Of a DNA stretch of 37,775 nucleotides, positions 23,306-31,136 are shown piece after piece (position 1 is the stretch's first letter; every line of letters begins with the position of its first letter). The notes below the pieces were generated by a model. That model did no database searches. It was given only the letters and a program-made list of their open reading frames with translations, and was not told where the DNA came from. A program made the translations under genes and the position numbers. Source of the stretch: an uncultured Collinsella sp. (GTDB lineage: Bacteria; Actinomycetota; Coriobacteriia; Coriobacteriales; Coriobacteriaceae); assembly GCA_905194675.1 (NCBI GenBank), contig CAJJTG010000021.1:1-37775 (forward strand), written 5' to 3'.

Positions 23306-24718
23306 CTATTTGGAATCCGAATCGTCCATGGAGCCGTCGATGCCGGTTTTGGTGTCGTCGTCAGAGCTTGTGTCGTCGTCCTTGGCAAAGGGGTTCTTTA
23401 AGAAACCCGTCGCGTCGGGCTGCAGGCCTGAGAGCTTAATCCAGGGATTATCGAGCTCGGGCTTGGGCATGGCCTGGGCCTCGGGCGCGGTCTCGTTGCC
23501 GATGAGCTCGGACTCATAGATGAACGTATCGTCGCCAAGCGCGTCGTAGGCGGCAACTGGGTTACCCTCGGTATCGCGATACGGAGTGCCCTTAAACACG
23601 GCACCATCGTATGCCACGAGCTGACGCCCGGTCTCGTTCTCAAAGTAGTAGACGAAAATGCCCTTGAGGGCCGCGCACAGCGGAATGGCGATAACCATGC
23701 CGATGGGACCCATGAGTGCCGAACCGATAACGAGAGCCGTCAGGCTCATAACGGGATGCACCTGCACCGAGCTCTGCATGACCTTAGGCGAAATGACATT
23801 ATCGGTGACGTTTTGAGCCACCATGGTCACGACAAGCGTCCACAACGCCAGCATGGGGCTGAACATAAAGCCGAGCACCGTGGCGATCGCCGCACTCACC
23901 CAGGGACCGACAACCGGAACCAGGTGCATAATGCCGGTAAAGATAGCCATGAGTGCTGCATACGGATGGCCGATGATCGTAAAACCAATAAAGGCAAGAA
24001 AACCGCCACAGATCGATGTGATGACCATGCCACGCATGTAGCCGCCGACCGAACGCGAAAGGATGGCCACCATAAAGCGGTACGAGGTCTCCTTTTCCTG
24101 CCCGATGATGGTGCAGACCTCGTGGTGCATGCGGGGATAATCGCAGGCAAGCCAGTAGGCAAGCACCAGACCCAGGAAGATGACGAACAGCTGCGAGGCC
24201 GTGTTGGTAATGAGCGGAAACACACCGCGGCCGAGCTCAGCAGCGATTTGCGAGACGTACTTAGACGCTACGGTAACCAACGAAGAAAGATTGTCGTCCA
24301 GATGCTCCTTGAGCGGCGTGTTGTTGAGCGTCTTAGCGTGCGAGAGCATCTCGTTGAGATCGCCACCCGCAACACGAAGCTGCTCGGGCAGGCGGCTCAG
24401 GACTTCCATGATTTGACCGAGCAAAATAGGCGATAGGATGCAGACGACGCCAACGAGCACGGCAACAACCACAATGAGTGCGATGAGCGAACCGAGGCCA
24501 CGTCCGACACCGTGATGCTCGAGCCAGTTGGTGATCGGAGACATCACAAAAGCGATGATGGAACCGACAGCGAGAAACTCGATGACCGGTGCCAGGATGC
24601 CCATAAGGTTAAAGATGACGGCAGCGATGACAATGCAGCCGACGACGCCCCAAATGCGCAGCGTCAGAATGCGGGTATCGCGAAGCGTGCGGTCGATTTG
24701 TTGGGGGTGCTCACTCAT
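23306..24718 (-). CDS. AI-2E family transporter-like membrane protein
   Basis: The 470-residue integral membrane protein has the family layout: paired N-terminal helices (about 20-60), a third helix near 75-95, a soluble helical region (100-160), then a C-terminal bundle with GHPYAALMAIFTGIMHLVPVVGPW and a P-x-V-M region near NVISPKVMQ. Families of this type include TqsA (autoinducer-2 export) and other exporters or antiporters; the substrate is not predictable. An acidic tail of about 100 residues (DDDTSSDDDTK) follows the last helix. Its ATG overlaps the sigma factor stop as ATGA, so the two are translationally coupled. Confidence 0.85.
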   Translation of the reverse strand: MSEHPQQIDRTLRDTRILTLRIWGVVGCIVIAAVIFNLMGILAPVIEFLAVGSIIAFVMSPITNWLEHHGVGRGLGSLIALIVVVAVLVGVVCILSPILLGQIMEVLSRLPEQLRVAGGDLNEMLSHAKTLNNTPLKEHLDDNLSSLVTVASKYVSQIAAELGRGVFPLITNTASQLFVIFLGLVLAYWLACDYPRMHHEVCTIIGQEKETSYRFMVAILSRSVGGYMRGMVITSICGGFLAFIGFTIIGHPYAALMAIFTGIMHLVPVVGPWVSAAIATVLGFMFSPMLALWTLVVTMVAQNVTDNVISPKVMQSSVQVHPVMSLTALVIGSALMGPIGMVIAIPLCAALKGIFVYYFENETGRQLVAYDGAVFKGTPYRDTEGNPVAAYDALGDDTFIYESELIGNETAPEAQAMPKPELDNPWIKLSGLQPDATGFLKNPFAKDDDTSSDDDTKTGIDGSMDDSDSK

Positions 24719-25506
24719 GAACGAACCATCACTCCGTCGGGATCAATCTTATCTTGAATCTTCTTAAGCGTGCGGCGCAGCAGGCGCGAGACCTGCACCT
24801 GCGAGATGCCAAGCTTCTTGGCAATCTCGATCTGGGTCATGCCCTTAACGAAGCGCAGCTCGATAACCTCGCGCTCGCGCGGCGAGAAATCGCGGATAGC
24901 TTCCTCGATTACCAGGCGGTCATCGGTAAAGTCGAGCTCGTTGTCGTCGTCGGCATAGCGATCGAGAATCGAAGGCGCATCATCGGAATCGGACGCACCG
25001 GGAGCCTCGATGGGCACCGAGGTGTAGGCCGAGGACGATTCCATGGCTTCGAGCACCTCGTCGACGGTTACGCCAAGGTAATCGGCGATTTCCTCAACCT
25101 TGGGCGAACGCTGAAGCTCGTTGGTGAGCTTGTCGGTGGCCTGGTTAACCTTGGCAGAGAGCTCCTGCAGACGACGCGGCACGCGCACACTCCAGCCCTT
25201 GTCGCGGAAGTGGCGCTTAATCTCGCCCAAGATGGTGGGCGTGGCAAACGTCGTGAACTCGAGTCCGCGCTCGGGATCAAAGCGGTCGATTGCCTTGAGC
25301 AAGCCCAAGTACCCGACCTGCAAAAGGTCATCGAGCGGCTCGCCGCGGTTCTTGAATTTGTTGGCAAGAAACCTTACCAGGTTCATATGGGACATGACGA
25401 GCTGCTCGCGAGCATCCGGATCACCGGTCTCCTTATAACGACGAAACAGCTCGCGGGTTTTCTCCTTGTCCCAAGCGGTCTTGCCGCTCCGGGAGCGTTC
25501 GGTCAT
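24715..25506 (-). CDS. SigB/SigF-family RNA polymerase sigma factor
   Basis: This 263-residue group 3 sigma factor has region 2 (LVMSHMNLVRFLANKF, then DDLLQVGYLGLLKAIDRFDPERG and FTTFATPTILGEIKRHFRDKGW), region 3 (RVPRRLQEL to VDEVLEAM), an acidic linker and region 4 (FSPREREVIELRFVKGMTQIEIAKKLGISQVQVSRLL). Such factors direct general stress or sporulation genes and are usually held by an RsbW/SpoIIAB anti-sigma factor. The gene just upstream encodes a diverged relative of that type, one base away. The -10/-35 preference cannot be read from this window. Confidence 0.92.
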   Translation of the reverse strand: MTERSRSGKTAWDKEKTRELFRRYKETGDPDAREQLVMSHMNLVRFLANKFKNRGEPLDDLLQVGYLGLLKAIDRFDPERGLEFTTFATPTILGEIKRHFRDKGWSVRVPRRLQELSAKVNQATDKLTNELQRSPKVEEIADYLGVTVDEVLEAMESSSAYTSVPIEAPGASDSDDAPSILDRYADDDNELDFTDDRLVIEEAIRDFSPREREVIELRFVKGMTQIEIAKKLGISQVQVSRLLRRTLKKIQDKIDPDGVMVRS

Positions 25507-25507
25507 A

Positions 25508-25885
25508 TTAGATATCCGCCTTGAGGTCGAGGGAAAGCGTTAGGGGCGCTGTAGTCTTTTCGTAGGAGTCGCACACACTCGCCAAAATGAGCTCGGCATA
25601 CACGGCAGCCTGGTCATCCTCATCGACAGTCGCCTGGTCGCCAAAGGTAAAGGTCATGCCCACATGCGATTCGTCGACATCGAATTTGATCGAGATATCG
25701 TCGGAATCAACAGCCGTGCAGCCAAAGATGAAGGCTTCTTCGGCAGCCATACGAATGTCCTCGATGCGATCGACGGACATAGAGCACAGGGCGCCGACGT
25801 TGGCGGCCGTCATGCGCACCAAGCGCGCGAGACGCGGATCACCAGCAACGCTCAGCGTAATGGGGCAGGTTGCTTCGCTACTCAT
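25508..25885 (-). CDS. RsbW-like anti-sigma factor with degraded ATP site
   Basis: The 125-residue protein sits immediately before the sigma gene, where RsbW or SpoIIAB normally lies, and shares their size and pattern: ITLSVAGDPRLARLVR, then DRIEDIRMAAEEAFIFGC, then an alternating beta strand and a C-terminal TLSLDL strand. In kinases of this family the helix reads E-A-x-x-N-A. Here it reads EEAFIFG, so the magnesium-binding asparagine is missing, and no glycine-rich ATP lid is visible. It may bind the sigma factor without phosphorylating an antagonist. The start at 25885 has GAGGAGT upstream and overlaps the DUF948-like stop. Assignment is from position plus weak sequence pattern. Confidence 0.65.
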   Translation of the reverse strand: MSSEATCPITLSVAGDPRLARLVRMTAANVGALCSMSVDRIEDIRMAAEEAFIFGCTAVDSDDISIKFDVDESHVGMTFTFGDQATVDEDDQAAVYAELILASVCDSYEKTTAPLTLSLDLKADI

Positions 25886-26465
25886 CGCAGGACTCCTCGG
25901 AGGTCTCGGCAGGCGTATAGGTGTAATACTGAGCAGGCTTAGCAGCGGGCTTCTGAACATCATCGTCGTCAGCAGCGGCATCGTCGTCGCCAATCAGAAC
26001 GCGCTCAGTGGGCTGCTCGGCCTCGGCAGCGGCAGCGGCGAGCTTGCGATCGGCGTCGGCTGCAGGAGCCTTCACCTTATTGAAGAGCTTCTGCACGGCG
26101 CCAGCAGCAGAATCAGTCACGCTCGATACGGCATTGCTGGCCTCGGCCACGCTGCCCGTGACCTCGGAAATGTCGCGAACGACCGCCTCAACCTCAACGA
26201 GGTTAGACGTCAGAGCATCAACGGCAGTCTTGCTCGACTTGAGGAGCGGCTCCATCTGGGCAAGTGCCGGCGTAAGCTCGTCAACGGCGCCATCAAGCTT
26301 TGCCACCACGGGCTGCGCCTCGGCAATCGTATTGTTGAGGTCGGTTACCGTCTTGTCGAGCGAGTCGACAACGGTGCGGGTTTTGCGCAGGGTGAGCGCA
26401 AGCTCAACGATAGCCCACACGCCGGCAACGGCAAGCAGCAGCAAGGCGATTTGAATGGGACTCAT
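25878..26465 (-). CDS. DUF948-like membrane-anchored coiled-coil protein
   Basis: The 195-residue protein begins MSPIQIALLLLAVAGVWAIVELALTL, a single N-terminal membrane helix. A long heptad-rich region follows (DSLDKTVTDLNNTIAEAQPVVAKLDGAVDELTPALAQM and similar) and then an Ala/Asp/Pro-rich tail. This is the layout of DUF948 (YtxG-type) general-stress proteins. Its stop overlaps the anti-sigma gene start, so it is the first gene of the sigma operon. GGGAGG lies five bases before the ATG at 26465. A role as envelope sensor or scaffold is inference. Confidence 0.75.
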   Translation of the reverse strand: MSPIQIALLLLAVAGVWAIVELALTLRKTRTVVDSLDKTVTDLNNTIAEAQPVVAKLDGAVDELTPALAQMEPLLKSSKTAVDALTSNLVEVEAVVRDISEVTGSVAEASNAVSSVTDSAAGAVQKLFNKVKAPAADADRKLAAAAAEAEQPTERVLIGDDDAAADDDDVQKPAAKPAQYYTYTPAETSEESCDE

Positions 26466-26565
26466 ACAAGCCTCCCAAAGGAATCGAAATACAAACGCTT
26501 TCCATGGTACCCCAAAGGGGACCGAACATGCCAAGAGCAGCAACGTGGGACAAAATTATCAGCAG

Positions 26566-27930
26566 CTACTTCGGTGCATTCCCGCTGCGGTCGCGTTCGC
26601 TTTGCTCTACGCGCCATTCTTCCCAACCGCGGCCGGCAGGCTGCCAAAATGCACCGCGTTCTAAGCCTTCGGGCAAATAGCGCTGGTCGACCCAGCCTTC
26701 GGGATAATCGTGCGGATACTTATACACACCGTATTCATCGCTGCCCGGGCGATGGCGATCGCGTAGATAACTCGGCACCTCGCGAAGCCCACTAGAGTGG
26801 ATATCGGCCAGCGCCGCATCGATCGAAGCCTCGCACGCGTTGGATTTAGGCGCCAAGCACACATAGAGTGCAGCCTGAGCCAGGTTAATGCGGCACTCGG
26901 GATAGCCAATGACCTCGGCAGACTTAAACGCGGCATGTGCCACCAAAAGTGCCTGCGGATCGGCATTGCCAACATCCTCAGAAGCCTGAATCATAATGCG
27001 ACGGGCGATAAACTTAGGATCCTCCCCCGCGTCAATCATGCGCGCGAGCCAATAGATCGTGGCATCGGGGTCGCTGCCGCGCATGGACTTGATGAACGCA
27101 CTGATAATGTCATAGTGCATGTCGCCGTTTTTGTCATACGAAAAACCGCGGCGCGGGTTGGCAATCTTCACGTCATCGACGGTGATGGGATAACGCTCCC
27201 CCGCCGCCGGCGCTGGCGTCCCTTCGGTATCGGGACGCGTGACGGCAATCTCGCTCGCCAGCTCGAGCGTCGTCAGGGCAGAGCGCGCATCACCCGCGGC
27301 CAGCGTGCAGATGGTCTTGACCGTATCATCATCGGCAGAAAACTTTCCGTTCAAGCCCTGTGGTGCCTCGAGCGCACGCTCAATAAGCGTGGCGATATCC
27401 TCATCCTTCAGATGTTCAAGCTCCACCACGCGTCCGCGCGACAACAGTGCCGAATTGACCTCGAAGTACGGGTTCTCCGTCGTAGCGCCAATCATAATGA
27501 CGGTACGGTTCTCAACTGCATGCAGCAGGGCATCCTGCTGCGACTTAGAGAAGCGGTGAATCTCATCGATGAATAGAATGGTGCGGCGGTCGTAGGTGTT
27601 CAGACGGGTCTTAGCCTCATCGATTACGCGGCGCAGGTCCTTCACAGTGCCCGTCACGGCGCTGACCTCGACAAACTCGCTCTTGGTATGGTTGGCGATA
27701 ATGTGGGCCAGCGTCGTCTTGCCCGTGCCAGCCGGGCCGTACAGAATCACGCTCGACAGCACGTCATGCTCAATCGCGGCGCGCAGCCACGAGCCCTTAC
27801 CGACGGCCTTTTGCTGGCCCACATACTCGTCGAGCGAATTGGGGCGCATACGCACCGCAAGCGGCGCATTTTTAAAGGAGCGCTCGCGCGTCGAAGCAGA
27901 AAAAAGGTCGTCCATAGCCATCCCGTGCAT
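26566..27930 (-). CDS. rarA: Replication-associated recombination protein A (RarA/MgsA)
   Basis: This AAA+ ATPase acts at stalled replication forks. The 454-residue protein has Walker A YGPAGTGKTTL (64-74), Walker B ILFIDEIHRF (118-127), sensor 1 GATTENPYFE, an arginine finger region LLSRGRV and the C-terminal tetramerisation domain (SAFIKSMRGSDPDATIYWLARM, GYPECRINLAQA). Start codons at 27930, 27921 and 27915 are all possible; none has a strong ribosome site. A -10 box TATACT lies at 27955-27960. Confidence 0.92.
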   Translation of the reverse strand: MHGMAMDDLFSASTRERSFKNAPLAVRMRPNSLDEYVGQQKAVGKGSWLRAAIEHDVLSSVILYGPAGTGKTTLAHIIANHTKSEFVEVSAVTGTVKDLRRVIDEAKTRLNTYDRRTILFIDEIHRFSKSQQDALLHAVENRTVIMIGATTENPYFEVNSALLSRGRVVELEHLKDEDIATLIERALEAPQGLNGKFSADDDTVKTICTLAAGDARSALTTLELASEIAVTRPDTEGTPAPAAGERYPITVDDVKIANPRRGFSYDKNGDMHYDIISAFIKSMRGSDPDATIYWLARMIDAGEDPKFIARRIMIQASEDVGNADPQALLVAHAAFKSAEVIGYPECRINLAQAALYVCLAPKSNACEASIDAALADIHSSGLREVPSYLRDRHRPGSDEYGVYKYPHDYPEGWVDQRYLPEGLERGAFWQPAGRGWEEWRVEQSERDRSGNAPK

Positions 27931-27954
27931 TAATCAAAATCGTTGTTGACCAAC

Positions 27955-27960
27955 AGTATA
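27955..27960 (-). promoter_or_regulatory. -10 box upstream of rarA
   Basis: TATACT on the minus strand lies 24 bases before the first possible rarA start, in the 45-base gap after the dGTPase-like gene. No matching -35 is visible. It may start a second transcript covering rarA and possibly the sigma operon. Confidence 0.4.
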
Positions 27961-27975
27961 CCGAAAGGATACGAA

Positions 27976-29223
27976 CTACCGTTCGTTAATATAGGTGCGG
28001 TGCGGAAACTTTAGACCTGGGAACAATTTGCTCGTCAGCTCGCAGAAATAACCATCCGTCATGCTTGCGATGTAATCGACGACGGCCTGATCCTTGTCGT
28101 CCTGCCAGGCATACGTGCGATCGTAGTAGGAAAGCTGCTGCTCAATGCGCGAAACATGATGCTTAAAGATGTAAGAGAACTCGTCGCCTTTATTTAGATC
28201 CTGCAGGCAACGGTCGTAGAGCTTTTCGAAGGCCTCACGCAACTCTGCCTCAGAATCGCCTTCGATACCGCCCTTGCTATAGATCTTCTCGTAGTTCTCG
28301 CGCTTCGCCCGGCGGATCTCCTCAAACAGGTCCTCGCTCATCTCGATACGCGGTTTGCCGTAGCTATGCTCAACGATATCGATAGAAGCGTGCGTGAGGA
28401 TCCAGCTGTTGTAAGCCCCGCCCAGGCCATCGTCAAAAGCGTCGGGTGACAACAGGCCCGCCGCGATGGCGTCTTGGCGATCGCGCCCAACGTAGGCGAG
28501 GATATCCGAGATACGCACCACACAGCCCTCGAGGGTCATGGGGCGCAGGTGCTCGATCGCGCCATAGCCCGTGGCAATGCAGTCCTCGACGGTACGGTCG
28601 AACTGGTCAAACGACGCCATGTCCGAGAGTTCAAAGACACGCTGCTCGTACTCGCCGTTATGGCACAGCACGCCGTCGAGCGTCTGGAGCGACACGTTGC
28701 GGCCGTACAGCGCGTCGAGCACGCGGACGGACTGCACGTTATGGAAAAAATAACGACCCGTACGCTCGTGATAGATATCGTTGAGGAAACGCTCGCCGGC
28801 ATGGCCAAAGGGCGTGTGGCCCAAATCGTGGCCCAGGCCAATCGCCTCGATCAAATCGCAGTTGAGGCCCAGGGCACGGCCGATATCGCGGGCAATGCGC
28901 GAGACGAGCTGCACATGAAGGCCGCGCCGCGACAGGTCGTCGTTGCTGCGAAAGCTAAAGACCTGCGTTTTGCCTGCATAACGCGTGTACGCAGGAAGAT
29001 GAAGAATCTTTTCGGTATCGCGCATAAACGCCGGACGCATAAGCGTGCCTTTGTCGGCAGCGCGATCTATACGACGAATGACCTGGTCGTCGCAGCATCG
29101 ATAAGGATTAACGACACCCGAGGCGCGGTCGGCGGCGATACGCTCGACCAGCTCGGGCAACAACGCCGCGGGAATGCGGTCCATGCGCGCCTTAATGACG
29201 GCCGTTTCTTGATTAGTTGCCAT
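27976..29223 (-). CDS. dGTPase-like HD-domain triphosphohydrolase
   Basis: The 415-residue protein matches the deoxyguanosinetriphosphate triphosphohydrolase family. It has RRIDRAADKGTLMRPAF, YTRYAGKTQVFSF, then the HD centre GLGHDLGHTPFGHAGE (His132-Asp133) and CHNGEYEQRVFELSDMASFD, followed by RISDILAYVGRDRQD. These enzymes cut dNTPs to nucleosides and triphosphate and keep dNTP pools in balance; some act in phage defence. The ATG at 29223 has AAGGAG six bases upstream; the longer frame to 29250 is less likely. Thirty-one bases separate it from the prepilin peptidase stop. Confidence 0.85.
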   Translation of the reverse strand: MATNQETAVIKARMDRIPAALLPELVERIAADRASGVVNPYRCCDDQVIRRIDRAADKGTLMRPAFMRDTEKILHLPAYTRYAGKTQVFSFRSNDDLSRRGLHVQLVSRIARDIGRALGLNCDLIEAIGLGHDLGHTPFGHAGERFLNDIYHERTGRYFFHNVQSVRVLDALYGRNVSLQTLDGVLCHNGEYEQRVFELSDMASFDQFDRTVEDCIATGYGAIEHLRPMTLEGCVVRISDILAYVGRDRQDAIAAGLLSPDAFDDGLGGAYNSWILTHASIDIVEHSYGKPRIEMSEDLFEEIRRAKRENYEKIYSKGGIEGDSEAELREAFEKLYDRCLQDLNKGDEFSYIFKHHVSRIEQQLSYYDRTYAWQDDKDQAVVDYIASMTDGYFCELTSKLFPGLKFPHRTYINER

Positions 29224-29254
29224 GGCATGCTCCTTAAAAAGGATGCGCAATCGG

Positions 29255-29677
29255 TTACAATGTCCAGCCCACGACCTCGATTATGGCAAATATCGGCACC
29301 AAAAACGGGAGCAAAGGCAGGGAGCGCGATTTTGTAAAGAGGCAGGAGAGGGCCAGGACCAGGAGCGCGACGGCAAATGCCACGATGCCGCCCAGAGGGT
29401 CGAGCGTGCAAAGCGCGAAAAGCGCCTTGGCATCCCCCATGCCGATGCCGGGGGCCTGGCGGAAACGCCGCCAAAGCGACTCGGTCAGCACAAGGGAAAG
29501 GCACACGATAACGGCAGGACCGGCGTGGTCAAGCGCCGTGTTCAAGCCCCTGTCCAGCCAAACGCCTGCAAACGCCGCCACGGCGCATGCGGCGGCAAGC
29601 GCGTTGGGAAACCGCCGTTCACGGACATCAATCACCGCACCGGCAAAGGCGCAGATCCAAAAGGGAATATAGACCAT
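29255..29677 (-). CDS. Short A24-type prepilin peptidase
   Basis: The 141-residue, mostly hydrophobic protein has about five membrane helices and both catalytic aspartate motifs of A24 aspartyl peptidases: AVIDVRERRFPN near residue 15 and GIGMGDAKALF near residue 75. It lacks the N-terminal cysteine-containing methylase domain of full PilD, so it resembles CpaA/TadV. It would process type IV or Flp prepilins, but no pilin gene is in the window. The ATG at 29677 has GGGAGG six bases upstream; the frame to 29722 is open but would run into the terminator hairpin. Confidence 0.8.
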   Translation of the reverse strand: MVYIPFWICAFAGAVIDVRERRFPNALAAACAVAAFAGVWLDRGLNTALDHAGPAVIVCLSLVLTESLWRRFRQAPGIGMGDAKALFALCTLDPLGGIVAFAVALLVLALSCLFTKSRSLPLLPFLVPIFAIIEVVGWTL

Positions 29678-29702
29678 TGAACACCTCCCGTGGCAGTCAC
29701 TC

Positions 29703-29750
29703 AAAAGCAAAAACCACCACAAAGGTGCCTGTCCCCTTCGTGGTGGTTTT
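29703..29750 (-). terminator. Terminator of the glycosyltransferase gene (repeated element, copy 1)
   Basis: On the minus strand AAAACCACCACGAAGG and CCTTTGTGGTGGTTTT form a 16-bp stem around GGACAGGCA and are followed by a T-rich tail (TTTTTGCTTTTG). It lies eight bases after the stop. Apart from two bases the stem and loop are the same as in the terminator at 37349-37391. Confidence 0.85.
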
Positions 29751-29758
29751 GGTGGTGG

Positions 29759-31054
29759 TTATTTAGCGCCCTGCATGACCTCGTCGAGGGTAACGTTGAC
29801 AGCGTGTTGCGTCGGGACCCAGTCGACCTTCAGGAACAACGCAGCCACCGTGATGGGGATATAGCTGAACATAAAGATCGGGAAGGTAAACAGGTTGGTC
29901 ACCAGGCGCCACTTTTGCGCACAATGAATGTGCTTGTACTCGAAGATGGTCGTAAGTAGCGCCAGGATAAAGAAGGTCTGATACATCATCGCGAAGGTCA
30001 TAATGAGCGAGGCGGCACAAGCCTGCATCTCAACCTCGGTAGCCAAAAAGCCATGCGAAAGACCACCGACGATCAGGAACGTGGCGTTGGCGAGCATCGA
30101 AATCAGCGATAACAGCATACCAGGGGCAATCGTCATAAACATGTCGTAGGCGGCAAAACGATGATAGCGGAAGGTCGACTTGACCAGATGCTTACCGTAG
30201 GTAAAGAACACCTGGTAGAAGCCCTTGGTCCAGCGCATACGCTGCTTCCAGGACGCCTTAAACGTCACAGGCTGCTCGTCAAAGAACTCCGCCGGCGCAT
30301 AGCCAATACGAATGCCGTGAATAGCGCAGAACGTGGTGAACTGAATATCCTCGGTCAGCGTATGGAACTGCCAGCCGTGCATGCCCTCAATAACGCTAGC
30401 CGAGATAAGGTAGCCCGAACCCGATACGGCGCAGGACGTCTTGCAGATATTACGCGCGTTGTTAAGGAAACGCGCCTCGCGCAGGTACCAAGTGGCGTTG
30501 GCAGCCGAGATCCACGAGCTGCCAAAGTTCTTGGAGTTGCGGTAGCTTGTGACCACATGGAAGCCCTGGTCAAAGGCGTCATTCATCTTGGAGACGTAAT
30601 CGCGGGAGATAACGTTGTCGGCATCGAAGATAAAGTAGCCCTCAAAGGTATCGGGATACTCGTTAAGAATGCGGTCAAAACCAAAGTCCATGACCCAGCT
30701 CTTGCCTTTACGGGCCAGGTCGTTTCGCTCGTACACGACAGCGCCCGCCTCGCGCGCGAGCTGCGCGGTGTTATCGGTGCACGCATCGGCGACCACGAAG
30801 ACCTCGATGAGCTCGGACGGATAATCCTGGTCCTTGATGGAGCGAACGAGGTTGGCGATAACGGCCTCCTCGTTGTGTGCTGCAATAAAGAAGGCATACC
30901 GGTGGAGTTTTTTGGCCTTGGGAGGCGCGACCTCGCCGCGGAGAGCACCGATGACAAAGAAGACCACCTGGTACAAGAAGCAGACCGTGAGCAGCGTGAC
31001 GACAATCTGGTTGAAGATCACGATGGGTGTGTTGGTTTGTAAAAAGGCGAGCAT
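29759..31054 (-). CDS. Processive-type family 2 glycosyltransferase, membrane bound
   Basis: The 431-residue protein has an N-terminal membrane helix (about 11-37), a GT-A domain and three or four C-terminal helices (about 300-415). The GT2 motifs of polysaccharide synthases are present: AAHNEE (58-63), FDADN (143-147), TED (234-236) and QRMRW (271-275). Hyaluronan, chitin and poly-N-acetylglucosamine synthases share these, so it probably polymerises or transfers a sugar at the membrane; donor and acceptor are unknown. It stands alone between a terminator and rluD. GGGAG lies five bases before the ATG. Confidence 0.85.
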   Translation of the reverse strand: MLAFLQTNTPIVIFNQIVVTLLTVCFLYQVVFFVIGALRGEVAPPKAKKLHRYAFFIAAHNEEAVIANLVRSIKDQDYPSELIEVFVVADACTDNTAQLAREAGAVVYERNDLARKGKSWVMDFGFDRILNEYPDTFEGYFIFDADNVISRDYVSKMNDAFDQGFHVVTSYRNSKNFGSSWISAANATWYLREARFLNNARNICKTSCAVSGSGYLISASVIEGMHGWQFHTLTEDIQFTTFCAIHGIRIGYAPAEFFDEQPVTFKASWKQRMRWTKGFYQVFFTYGKHLVKSTFRYHRFAAYDMFMTIAPGMLLSLISMLANATFLIVGGLSHGFLATEVEMQACAASLIMTFAMMYQTFFILALLTTIFEYKHIHCAQKWRLVTNLFTFPIFMFSYIPITVAALFLKVDWVPTQHAVNVTLDEVMQGAK

Positions 31055-31136
31055 GCAGGCTCCCAGGAACGCGTTACGTAAACAACCGTATATCTTACCG
31101 CAGGCTTACCGAGTTCAAGAAACCACCTAATACTGG

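Noticed and set aside
26466..26565. SigB-type promoter (GGGGTAC near 26505) for the sigma operon
   Set aside because: The -10-like GGGTA is part of a small palindrome and no GTTT-like -35 lies 13-15 bases upstream.
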